NCBI GenBank assembly: GCA_039105265.1
Contig: JAPFFF010000030.1
Location: 1,550,001-1,614,000, forward strand
Length of the DNA stretch: 64,000 bases
Origin: Tritrichomonas musculus
Taxonomy: Eukaryota; Parabasalia; Tritrichomonadida; Tritrichomonadidae
Reading direction: 5' to 3'
Below are positions 1 through 8,948 of the stretch, in pieces. The stretch's first letter is position 1. Every line of letters begins with the position of its first letter. Made by a program: the position numbers and the translations under genes. The notes below the pieces were generated by a model. The model had not been told where the DNA came from and made no database searches. It saw only the letters and a program-made list of their open reading frames with translations.

Positions 1-1
1 T

Positions 2-655
2 GTTTCCTCAATCAATACAAAGGGGAATATATTGATAGTAACTAAGGATGACTATTTGATGTTTTCATATGAGGACGGAAATAATGAACGTTCGCTGATG
101 ATAGAATTTAAAGACACATATTATTACTCAATGCTTGGATTGGTTAAATACTTGAATAGTTGTCAAAACATAATTGTGTTCAAAAATATTGATGGTAGGA
201 CAATGAGTTTATCGAGTCAGCATAAAGTATCGTTCATTAGAGGTTCTCATAGAGCTAAACTGATAACAGGATTATATAGTGTAAAGAATGAAGTTGTTAT
301 ACCTGCTAACAATGAGACAGTTGTACCTGATTTGCCAATATTGGATTATGCCAATAGATTATATCTCGTATCACTACAAGGTCAAGCTGTACATAGTATT
401 ATAGGAGAACATGAATATACACCATCTGTGATTGCAACAGTTGATACTGTTATAGAACCACAGGCACCTATTATAATTGATTACGATTCATCTAAACCAA
501 TCAAAATTAAAACATTTACCGATTCACTAAAGCACATCGAAATGAGGCTAGTAGATTTCATGTACCAACCTGTCATATTAAAGTCTCCATTATTTGTCAA
601 CATTAAAATTAAACCTGCAGGGACAACTAATATTGACACGCCAACGAATCATTAA
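2..655 (+). CDS. Minor-capsid-like protein of a Polinton, C-terminal part (runs off the left edge)
   Basis: The frame is open from base 2, so the gene starts upstream of the window; the first in-window start-like codon, TTG at 32, is unlikely to be the true start. About 217 residues are visible. They are rich in beta-strand-forming residues, with a final block around LKHIEMRLVD followed by LFVNIKIKP. That end resembles the last strands of jelly-roll minor capsid (penton) proteins of Polintons and virophages, and the C-terminus of the 333-residue product at 52561-53562 has a similar pattern. Its place beside a Polinton-like end supports the call. The family assignment is inferred from pattern only; an unrecognised element gene is the alternative. 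Confidence 0.4.
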   Translation, partial: VSSINTKGNILIVTKDDYLMFSYEDGNNERSLMIEFKDTYYYSMLGLVKYLNSCQNIIVFKNIDGRTMSLSSQHKVSFIRGSHRAKLITGLYSVKNEVVIPANNETVVPDLPILDYANRLYLVSLQGQAVHSIIGEHEYTPSVIATVDTVIEPQAPIIIDYDSSKPIKIKTFTDSLKHIEMRLVDFMYQPVILKSPLFVNIKIKPAGTTNIDTPTNH

Positions 656-689
656 GCTTGGATTCAATTAAAGATTTATTTTTGAGTAG

Positions 690-962
690 GTATCGGGTGT
701 ACATGAAGTGGTTGCATGAATAGATGTATGTGATGAGATATGGGAGATGATTGCATGAGTGGATGTGTGTGAGATGGGTTGCTTGAGATGATTGCTGTAG
801 GAGTATGCTAGATAGGTTGCTTGAGATGATTGCATGAGTGGATGTATGAGATGATTGCATGAGATGATTGCTTGAGATGATTTGCATGAGATGATTGCAT
901 GAGATGATTGCATGAGTGGATGTATGAGATGGGTTGCTGTAGGAGTATGCTAGATAGGTTGG
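690..962. repeat. G+T-rich minisatellite with GAGATGATTGCAT units
   Basis: Units of GAGATGATTGCAT alternate with GAGTGGATGTATGAGATG. The longer block TGCTGTAGGAGTATGCTAG occurs twice, near 789 and 932, so there is a higher-order repeat. It lies between the capsid-type frame and the terminal inverted repeat. The open frames on the minus strand here are only the repeat read in frame. Confidence 0.8.
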
Positions 963-967
963 TATTA

Positions 968-1231
968 AGTAGTTATACATAGTGAAGGGGGGATAGATAA
1001 CTAGTATAAGCAAATGGGGCTCTCCGTGTAGGGTGGCTGGGTGGGGGTTGCTTGGGGGCTGTTTGGAGATATGGTTTATTATAGCGAGGGAGCTTTTCAA
1101 AGCGAGGGAGCTATAATATAAAACATCTCCAAAGTACCTCAAATTATCGTCTCCTCAGGAAGCTTTCAAAGCCAGAGAGCCCCATTTGCTTATACTAGTT
1201 ATCTATCCCCCCTTCACTATGTATAACTACT
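968..1231. repeat. 57-bp perfect inverted repeat at a Polinton end
   Basis: Arms 968-1024 and 1175-1231 are exact reverse complements. Each starts AGTAGTTATACATAG at its outer end and contains a run of six G. The 150-bp spacer is G-rich with two GCGAGGGAGCT repeats. The six bases outside each arm do not match, so this is more likely one complex element end than a separate 264-bp insertion. Confidence 0.75.
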
Positions 1232-1493
1232 GATAAAACAAAAAGCAAACATCAATTTGATTTCTATCTTTAGTTATTTCCTTTTTAAAATTGAATGAAA
1301 ATTTGAGGGAAAACGATTATATCAAAGTGAAACAATGATCGTTAAAAAAAATAGTAAACGGGGAAAGGTCCCCCTTAAATTGTAAAATAAGTGTCAAAAA
1401 CAAACCTAGTCAATTTAAACTTTTTCAGAGACATGCAACTATTCAAATAATAAACGTTCTCCTATTCAAAAAATAACGTACTGGATTTGTACC
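1232..1493. other. Intergenic A+T-rich DNA
   Basis: No gene is seen. A self-complementary ACCTTAAGGT lies at its end, overlapping the arm of the next element. Confidence 0.6.
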
Positions 1494-2621
1494 TTAAGGT
1501 AAAAATGCAATACGTTAAGCAACCGCTTTTATTTTCTGACACTATTTAATGTGACATGTTAAGTAAAATTATTTTCTTTTCTATTTTTTGTTTTCATTAA
1601 AGAATACATTTTTTATTAACAAATCCTTTTAATTCCACACCCAAAAAGGCCCAATTTGTTTTGATTACATTGAATTTGCTGACTACATGGAGGTAAATCA
1701 ATTTAATATTTTATGCTTTCCAATTACCCGTTCCGCGCTTTAATTCGAATAGTTCGTTATTTTTTTGAATGCTTTTTTAACGTATAAAAAATTGAAAGCA
1801 TTTCTGAGAAAAAATTGAATGGAAAAAACGTATAAAAAGTTTAAATCTTTTATATCCCAGGAACAAATAAATATTTTCATTATTAAACATAATATATATT
1901 AGCTATAGTTTTAAGTATTTAAATATTTAAAATATAAAGAAAAAAGGAGATGGTAGAAATTTTAATGCTTTAATATTATGTCAAAGAATAAATGATATTT
2001 GAAATTTTCCAATGGATCATTCATCATTGATAAAATAATTATTTATATTGATACTCAATAAAGGTTGAATTTTTTTCCATTCAAATATTGATGATCAGAT
2101 CTCGATACCATTAGTATATTTGGGAACTTTCGGTTCATATATAAAAGATTTTTTCAATAATAAATATAAATATTGGGTTCAAAAATGCATTCTCAAGCAA
2201 AAAGTTGTAAAATAGTATAATATTGAAAAAATTCTGAAAAAACTATAAGGCATAGGAGATAATTCTCGACGTTTTTGTTATTAATCGTATTGTAAAAATT
2301 AATTTATCCATGTTTTAAAACTTTTTTGTTTTTTGATGAATGTTAAATGAAATTATTTGCTATTAGATTGATGTTGGACAGAAATTAGACTATTGGCAAA
2401 AATTAATAAGCTGAGAAATGATTGGATATTGTTTAATTTGTTTGATCTGAGTAAATAATAATATGAAGTATTTTTTGAATAAAAAGGTTTGCATGATAAA
2501 AAAGCTATATTACATTAAAAATAATATTAATAATTGTATATTTAATCTTTGTAGAAGATAAAAGGAGAATAATTCAATGATTTAATTTCAAGTTTTTTTC
2601 AGCTTAAAAAACGATTAAATC

Positions 2622-2684
2622 GCATTGAATTTTTATCGTATTGCATTGAATTTTTATCGTATTGCATTGAATTTTTATAGTATT
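2622..2684. repeat. Three tandem copies of a 21-bp unit
   Basis: Units start at 2622, 2643 and 2664 with GCATTGAATTTTTAT; the third differs at one base. Confidence 0.85.
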
Positions 2685-3046
2685 GAATTAATTAAAATAA
2701 AGGAAAAATGATAATAATAAGAACTTATAACAATTTGTTGGTGATTTTAAAGCATTTTTAGTGAGAAAAAGTCATCATGCTTCGAAATTGAGAAGAAAAA
2801 TCACAATCTTTTGAAAATTCTAAGCAAGAATTTAAGATAGTGTGAAAAATTCTGAGTTGTAATAATATCTTAATCATTTTTCAATATGAAAATTGAAATT
2901 AAGTCTTAAAAAAAACTGAGATTCAAATATTTTACCTAATTTTCGAAAAAAATGGATGAGAGAGCAGATGTTTGAGAAAGATTAAGAAATGTTGCTATAA
3001 AAATTAGAAAAAATGGCATTTCATTCCAATTTTTGCAAATCTGGTA

Positions 3047-3208
3047 TAAGAGTTATCAGCATTAAGAAAGATAAGACCAAGAATTAGTAAGATTGAGAAA
3101 AATTGGAATGAAATCGGAACAAGACTATGAAAGAATGGAGTAAGAGTTATCAGCATTAAGAAAGATAAGACCAAGAATTAGTAAGATTGAGAAAAATTGG
3201 AATGAAAT
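3047..3208. repeat. Direct repeat, about 68 bp, offset 94 bp
   Basis: The block beginning TAAGAGTTATCAGCATTAAG occurs at 3047 and again at 3141 and is nearly identical. It lies inside the 1.8-kb element and looks like slippage or unequal exchange. Confidence 0.85.
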
Positions 3209-4220
3209 AGGAAAAATTTTGCAAATCTGGTATAAAAATTAAAATGGCTGGCGTAAGGAATAGAAAGATTAGCTTAAAAGCGTGATGGAGTGTAGTTTGA
3301 AACTGAAAAAAAGTGACCAAATAAAATTTGTCATTTTTTTTATATATGAAGAAACAATAAATAAATATGTAATAATATGTCAAAATCGATTTTAAAAAAT
3401 AAAGTTAAATATATCAGATTTCTTTTAATTTATTGTTTTTCTTTTTTCGTTAAAGATAATAACCAGTTAACAAAAAATAAAAAGAATCGTTAAGTAAACT
3501 AAAATAACGAACTATTCGAATTAAAGCGCGGAACGGGTATATCTCATCAAAAAAAAATTTGTTATATTATTGATGGAAACAAATTGGTAAGGAGTTTTCA
3601 TCACACATGCGACATAATTTCTCTTTGTTTACAGTTTTTTACAAATAATATTATTAAAATATTACGAAAACGATAAAAAAATTAATTTTAATGGCAATAT
3701 CCCATTTTTCATAGACATCAAATCAATATTTTATAAGAAGAAACGAATCTTATTAAATTCATTGTATATTTATTTTTTCTATTACTACTTTTTTTATAAT
3801 TTAGTAAAATTTTTGTGATAATTATTGATATTATATTTTAAAATTTAATATAAATTACATAATCTTTCTCTTCTTTATAATAATTCGAATATAAATCTAA
3901 AACTCTTTTTTGTTCAAATATTAATTGAAAAAGTTTATATACTAAATTTATAATTGAAAAATTTAATTATTAAAATTTTCGTTTCAAATTGAAAATAAAA
4001 ATATTTTATAAAGTTCAGAAATTCAAATCTGACATATATTGAAATCAAAACTTTTTCTGGGAGGGTGCTTTTCTTAAATCTTTAACGTACTCTTTCTCAA
4101 TTTTTAACGTATGGCATTTTTACCTTAAGTAATGATTTTAATATTTTTAATATCAATGATAAAAATATTTTAAAAAAATTATCATTGGGGAAAAAAACAA
4201 AAAAATATCTCTGTAGAGTA

Positions 4221-4962
4221 TAGGTAGAAATTATTACTCTTCACCCATTCAATTTTTTTGCTTCTTATTACAGTATAGTAAAAAAATATGAAAACGTAAA
4301 AATATTATTCAAAAAGTTGGAAAACAAGCTTTTTCATAATAAACACTCAATTTTTTTGAGTAAATATTGTTTTATCGTCATTTGAAAAAGTAGCTTTTCC
4401 AGCTTTTTGAATTTTACGAAAAAGTTCGAAAATCCATTTTTTCAAATGACGATAAAAAGAATTAGCCAAGCAAATTTGGCCTTATTTCTTTGAAAAAGTG
4501 TATTTTCCAACTTTTTTAGTATTTTTTGACGATTTCATATTTTTTTACTATACTGTACTGCACTTTGAAGTTCGATGCCTAAATTTTAAAAAATTAATAA
4601 TTAAATAAGTATTCTCTCAAAATATAGAAATATTATTATCATATTCACTTCATATTTTTAGTATAAATTCATAATAAATTAATTATATAAAAAAAATTTA
4701 TTGAATGAGCTCATTGAATATATTGTGAGAATGAATTATTTATCCTTTATAGAAAATTGATTATAGATATTGAATATATTCTGAGGTTTTTAATTATTTA
4801 ATGAAAAAAAATTGATAGAAGTGATTGAATATTTTATGAATGCTGATTCTTTTTTATTATCAATTTTGTTATAAAAATATAGTGAATTATTGACCTTGTA
4901 GATTAAAACAGATTTTTTTTGACCTTATACTAAGGCCAAATAAGATTGAATTCCTTATTACT
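4221..4962 (+). repeat. 455-bp dispersed repeat, copy 1, split by a TA-flanked element
   Basis: Starting TAGGTAGAAAT and ending CCTTATTACT, this matches the reverse complement of 11438-12739 along its length with scattered differences. Without the 285-bp insertion and one TA, copy 1 is about 455 bp; copy 2 without its own insertion is about 454 bp. No frame is conserved between the two, so it is a non-coding repeat, probably an old non-autonomous element. Confidence 0.85.
4271..4555. mobile_element. 285-bp TA-flanked miniature element (mariner-like ends)
   Basis: Ends are CAGTATAGTAAAAAAATATG and its reverse complement, with imperfect pairing further in. TA flanks it at 4269-4270 and 4556-4557. 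Copy 2 of the host repeat reads CTTATTACTGCTCTTTG across this point, which is the unoccupied site with a single TA. That sets both ends and the target duplication. CAGT ends with TA duplications are typical of Tc1/mariner-type MITEs. Confidence 0.88.
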
Positions 4963-5063
4963 GTAACCGCCAAAATGCAGTAATAAGCGATCATTATTCA
5001 CCTATTATAGGTCAAATAAAATTGAATTCCTTATTACTGTAACCGCCAAACCGCAGTAATAAG
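4954..5063. repeat. Two tandem mini-hairpins with CTTATTACTG stems
   Basis: 4954-4987 and 5030-5063 each consist of CTTATTACTG, a 14-base loop starting TAACCGCCAAA, and CAGTAATAAG. They are 76 bp apart within a direct repeat that also includes the preceding AATTGAATTC-like stretch. They look like element ends brought together by internal deletion, followed by a local duplication. Confidence 0.75.
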
Positions 5064-5372
5064 AACTTTTTCACCTTTCTAAAGGCTAATAATTTTGACC
5101 TTTAAATATCTTAACAAATTAATTTTTTTTTAACAAAATTGAATCATTCAAAAATCCACTTTTTTAAAATGAAAAGATAAATTGAATGAATAAAGATAGA
5201 ACTTTTTGTATTACAAAATAATAATCTTTTTTTATAATTTTTGAAATAAATATAGATATTATATATCAATATTTTGTAATATTTAATTTATATGCATTAT
5301 ATAATATATTCTTTTATAATATTCTTTAAATTTTTCATTTTTTTAAAATTATTTTAAAATTTTCAAAATTTC

Positions 5373-5405
5373 TTTATTACTGTGATTTTTTGCAACAGTA
5401 ATAAA
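5373..5405. repeat. Third hairpin of the same type
   Basis: TTTATTACTGT and ACAGTAATAAA form an 11-bp perfect stem with an 11-base loop, closely resembling the two hairpins at 4954-5063. Confidence 0.7.
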
Positions 5406-6803
5406 TGCGAGCTGTACTGTAGAGTAATAAAGGCAAAATACAAAATTGAATAGTTTTGTAGTACTACAAAAAAAAAAAACCCTACCAATGGAAAACACCC
5501 TACCATTTTTATTCACCTATTTTTGGCCTTTAATGGTTGCAAAAAGTACGTTGGTGGAAAACCAACATACCATTTTCTATTCAATTTTTCGATAAAAAAA
5601 TTGAATAGATTGCATTTTTAAATACTAATATTGAAAAATAAAATAAACATTTTTTAAATAATAATAATTATTTTATCAAATAAACATTTTATCTATATGT
5701 ATATATAATATTATGAATCTAACTCTTTAATATAGAGATTTGGGAGGGGGTTTTACTCTAGACTATATCATAACTTATATATGGCTCGCGTTTCTTTAGG
5801 GAGCAGCCAACTAAATTGATAATTTCATCAAAATTTTAAATAGGATTTCAGATGGTCTAAAAAAATGCATAAATATTAAACTTTTTTTGGTATTTGATAA
5901 ATGTATTTTCAATGAGAAAAAAATATGTATGCTCAATATATATGAATATCTTATATATCTTATTGAAAAAAAGATATAATTATAATCAATCAAGTTGGGA
6001 AATTGAATGATATAAAATATTTAGTTAATTTTAAATATATATTTCGAGAGTTCTAGCATTGTCTGAATATGATCTTAATTAAAAAGAGTAAGTTATATCA
6101 GTTCATTTTGATTGTGATTTTTTTTTTTATGTAAAATAAAATGATTCAAGAATGGATACTTTAAAATGCATCATTTAAAATAATTGTTATTATTTAAAAC
6201 CTAGGAAAAATTGAATTTGTATTTTTTTTAAATCAGTCATAAAAAAATTTTATATTGGATATTAAAAAGAATATACATATATACACAGATATTTTAAGTA
6301 CTTATGAAACTGTTTTATTGGTTAGTTATATGATCCATATAATTCATATTTTCAATAAATATATATTATATCAAAAAAAGATTGTTATAAATTTAAGAAT
6401 TTTTTTGGTGTTTTTTGATAGTTAAATGATTGATATATAATCACTTCCTGAATAAAATTTGAAAGCTCTTCCCTAGTGAATCATATAGAAAAAGTAAAAA
6501 CGATTTCAATATATACAAGTTGTTAATTGCAACCGTCTAGTTATTTTTTATATGAATTCTGAATATAAAAAATTTGTTCTGTATAAATTGTCCTATTAAT
6601 TGGCATTTGTAGTTTTATTTATTTTAATAAAAAATATAATAAATGAAAAAAACTATGAATATTATAAATTATACTTGTATAAGATAAATGAGTTATATTT
6701 ATATTAAGCTTATTAAACATTTGTATATTATTCAAAATACCTTATAATTATTTATTTAAAAAAAAAAAAAAAAAAAAAAAAATCAAATGCAATTTTATTG
6801 ATA
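5406..6803. other. Intergenic A+T-rich DNA
   Basis: No gene is seen. A short G+C-richer stretch near 5735-5810 is not tRNA-like. A run of A at 6760-6782 lies just beyond the stop codon of the minus-strand gene. Confidence 0.6.
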
Positions 6804-8948
6804 TTAATAATCTTTTCTTTTTCTTGACTGTTTTTTAAATAATGCTGGTTTCGTATTTAATAATTCAGCTTGCATCATTTTATTATTGAATTGCATATTC
6901 ATTAAATTTATCCATTGTTGTTTCAGCAATTCGTTTTGTTGATAATACAAGTATTCATTACTAAAATTGGGATTAATGAACATTGGAGGAAATTGATTAA
7001 TTATTTCATTTTCTTCTTCAATTTCTTGTGATATTTTGCGATATATATTTCTAACTACCGATGATGATCTTTTCTTTCGTTGTTTAAGCCTTTTTGAAAT
7101 GGATTCTTTTTCAAAAGATTTCTTTTTTGAAATTTCATTTTCAATATCAACTGTTTGAGTTAAGAAATTGCTTGAGTTGTCTTTTTCATTTGGAACATAT
7201 AAATAAGTTGGTGAAGTGATTTTCATATTATTTCTTTTTGAAGAAGAATAAAAATTATAATTTTCTTGCTTTTGCTTCATTATTTGTAACTTCTGCTCAA
7301 ACTTACTCATTACATGTGATAACTGTGTTATTGTTTTAACAGTTTCATCTCCTTGGTCTTCTTCAATATCATTTTTTGTATTTTGATTATTATCAATGTT
7401 TTCATAATAAATGTCTGTGGAATTATTATTTGTATCATTGTTTGGAAAGTTAGGAGGAGCATCATTGATTTCGTTATTACTGTTATTATTTAAATAGTCA
7501 GGAAAGTCATGATTGATATAGTTATTACTGTAATTATTGGGGAAATTGGGTAAATCATCATTGGTATTATTATTACTTACATTATTGGGCATGATTGGGA
7601 GATCATTATTGCTATTGTAATATTCAAAATTATTTGTAAGGTTAGAAGAAGCATCATTACTATTGTCATTTTCGTTATTATTATAATCATTACTGCCATC
7701 ATTTGAATTGTTATCATAATAAGTTGGACTAATATTCATTATTAAATCTCTTTCTATTATTGATTCTTTTTCAATTTGAATTCTTTGCTCTCTTCCATTC
7801 GTTTCTTGGATCTCTAGTCTCTCTCTTTCTAATCTTTCTTGTCTTTCTCTTTCTAATCTCTCTTGTCTTTCTCTTTCTTCTCTTTCTTGTCTTTCTCTTT
7901 CTTCTCTTTCTTGTCTTTCTCTTTCTTCTCTTTCTTGTCTTTCTCTTTCTTCTCTTTCTTGTCTTTCTCTTTCTTCTCTTTCTTGTCTTTCTCTTTCTTC
8001 TCTTTCTTGTCTTTCTTTCCTTTCTCTTTCTTGTCTTTCTCTTTCTTGTCTTTCTCTTTCTTGTCTTTCTCTTTCTTGTCTTTCTCTTTCTTGTCTTTCT
8101 CTTTCTTGTCTTTCTCTTTCTTGTCTTTCTCTTTCTTGTCTTTCTCTTTCTTGTCTTTCTCTTTCTTGTCTTTCTCTTTCTAATCTTTCTTCTCTTTCTT
8201 TCCTTTCTCTCTCTTCTCTTTCTTTCCTTTCTCTCTCTTCTCTTTCTTTCCTTTCTCTTTCTTCTCTTTCTTTCCGTTCTTTTTCTTCTCGTTCTTTCCG
8301 TTCTTTTTCTTCTCTTTCTTTCTTTTCTCTTTCTTCTCTTTCTTTCCTTTCTCTCTCTTCTCTTTCTTTCCTTTCTCTCTCTTCTCTTTCTTTCCTTTCT
8401 CTCTCTTCTCTTTCTTTTCGTTCTTTTTCTTCTCTTTCTTTTCTTTCTCTTTCTTCTCGTTCAAATCTTTCTCTTTCTTCTCGTTCAAATCTTTCTTGCC
8501 TTTCTCTTTCTTCTCTTTCTAATCTTTCTTGTCTTTCTCGTTCTTCTCTTTCTAATCTTTCTTGTATTTCTCGTTCTAATTGTTGTTGTCTTTCTCTTTC
8601 TAATTGTTGCTGTCTTTCTCTTTCTAATCGTTGCTGTCTTTCCCTTTCTTGCCTTTCTCTTTCTAATCGTTGCTGTCTTTCTCTTTCTTGCCTTTCTCTT
8701 TCTAATCGTTGCTGTCTTTCTCTTTCTTGCCTTTCTCTTTCTAATCGTTGCTGTCTTTCTCTTTCTTCCCTTTCTCTTTCTTCTCTCCGAGAGTCATATC
8801 CGCTGTTAATTATTTCCCTTGACGAATTATAACGCATATCTAAATTTCCGCTTCTGGTATAGTGTGGTTGACCATGTTGTGCAACGAAGTTTTTTGATGA
8901 GGAATATCTCATATCTAATTTTCCACTTTTGGTAAAATGATAGCTCAT
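6804..8948 (-). CDS. Long Glu/Arg-rich single-helix protein with Asn-rich region
   Basis: A 714-residue protein read from an ATG at 8948. The N-terminus holds two copies of one motif, HFTKSGKLDMRYSSS and HYTRSGNLDMRYNSS, a sequence type I associate with other protist hypothetical proteins. Then follow nearly 400 residues of Arg, Glu, Gln and Lys in five-residue periods such as RERQE and REERERKE, with about ten exact RERQE units in a row. Alternating E and R/K four residues apart predicts a rigid charged single alpha helix or coiled coil. After it comes an Asn/Asp-rich low-complexity part, then a Lys/Gln-rich tail ending in KKQSRKRKDY, possibly nuclear targeting. A role in cytoskeleton or scaffolding is a guess. 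The repeat DNA is expected to vary in length between strains. Confidence 0.75.
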   Translation of the reverse strand: MSYHFTKSGKLDMRYSSSKNFVAQHGQPHYTRSGNLDMRYNSSREIINSGYDSRREEREREERERQQRLERERQERERQQRLERERQERERQQRLERERQERERQQRLERERQQQLERERQQQLEREIQERLEREERERQERLEREERERQERFEREERERFEREERERKEREEKERKEREERERKEREERERKEREERERKEREEREKKEREEKERKEREEKERKEREERERKEREERERKEREERERKEREERLERERQERERQERERQERERQERERQERERQERERQERERQERERQERERQERERKERQEREERERQEREERERQEREERERQEREERERQEREERERQEREERERQERLERERQERLERERLEIQETNGREQRIQIEKESIIERDLIMNISPTYYDNNSNDGSNDYNNNENDNSNDASSNLTNNFEYYNSNNDLPIMPNNVSNNNTNDDLPNFPNNYSNNYINHDFPDYLNNNSNNEINDAPPNFPNNDTNNNSTDIYYENIDNNQNTKNDIEEDQGDETVKTITQLSHVMSKFEQKLQIMKQKQENYNFYSSSKRNNMKITSPTYLYVPNEKDNSSNFLTQTVDIENEISKKKSFEKESISKRLKQRKKRSSSVVRNIYRKISQEIEEENEIINQFPPMFINPNFSNEYLYYQQNELLKQQWINLMNMQFNNKMMQAELLNTKPALFKKQSRKRKDY

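Larger units (their letters stand above)
1..1231. mobile_element. Right-hand edge of a Polinton (Maverick) element, mostly outside the window
   Basis: The segment contains, in order, a capsid-type open frame that enters from the left edge, a G+T-rich minisatellite, and an inverted repeat whose outer end reads CTACT. In reverse this is AGTAGTTATA, very like the AGTAGTATAT at the left end of the second Polinton in this window. Polinton ends are known to begin with AG. I infer that 1231 is the right end of the element. No matching 6-bp target duplication can be tested because the other end lies outside. The age is unclear; the visible frame is open. Confidence 0.5.
1727..3537. mobile_element. 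1.8-kb non-autonomous DNA transposon with 37-bp perfect TIRs and TA flanks
   Basis: The left arm starts CCCGTTCCGCGCTTTAATTC and the right arm is its exact reverse complement for 37 bp. TA lies directly outside both ends (1725-1726 and 3538-3539), the target duplication typical of Tc1/mariner-type elements. The interior is A+T rich with a 21-bp triplet repeat and a 94-bp-offset direct repeat. It has no convincing transposase frame, so it would have been moved by an enzyme encoded elsewhere. Confidence 0.75.
1494..4128. mobile_element. Outer inverted-repeat element carrying a nested insertion
   Basis: Arms 1494-1518 and 4104-4128 (TTAAGGTAAAAATGC followed by A or C and ATACGTTAA) are inverted copies with one mismatch over 25 bp. 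They bracket the 1727-3537 element. No transposase frame is visible, so this would be a non-autonomous relic. The exact ends and the target duplication are not clear. Confidence 0.4.

Noticed and set aside
668-1142. Minus-strand frames of 81 and 171 codons
   Set aside because: They are the minisatellite and inverted repeat read in frame; Ser/His/Ile repeats with no protein-like region.
5735-5810. Possible tRNA or small RNA in a G+C-richer stretch
   Set aside because: No cloverleaf, T-loop motif or terminator could be found.
7760-8809. 349-codon plus-strand frame rich in Phe and Leu
   Set aside because: It is the antisense of the Glu/Arg repeat tract; the hydrophobic repeats arise from reading TTTCTC units and have no independent support.
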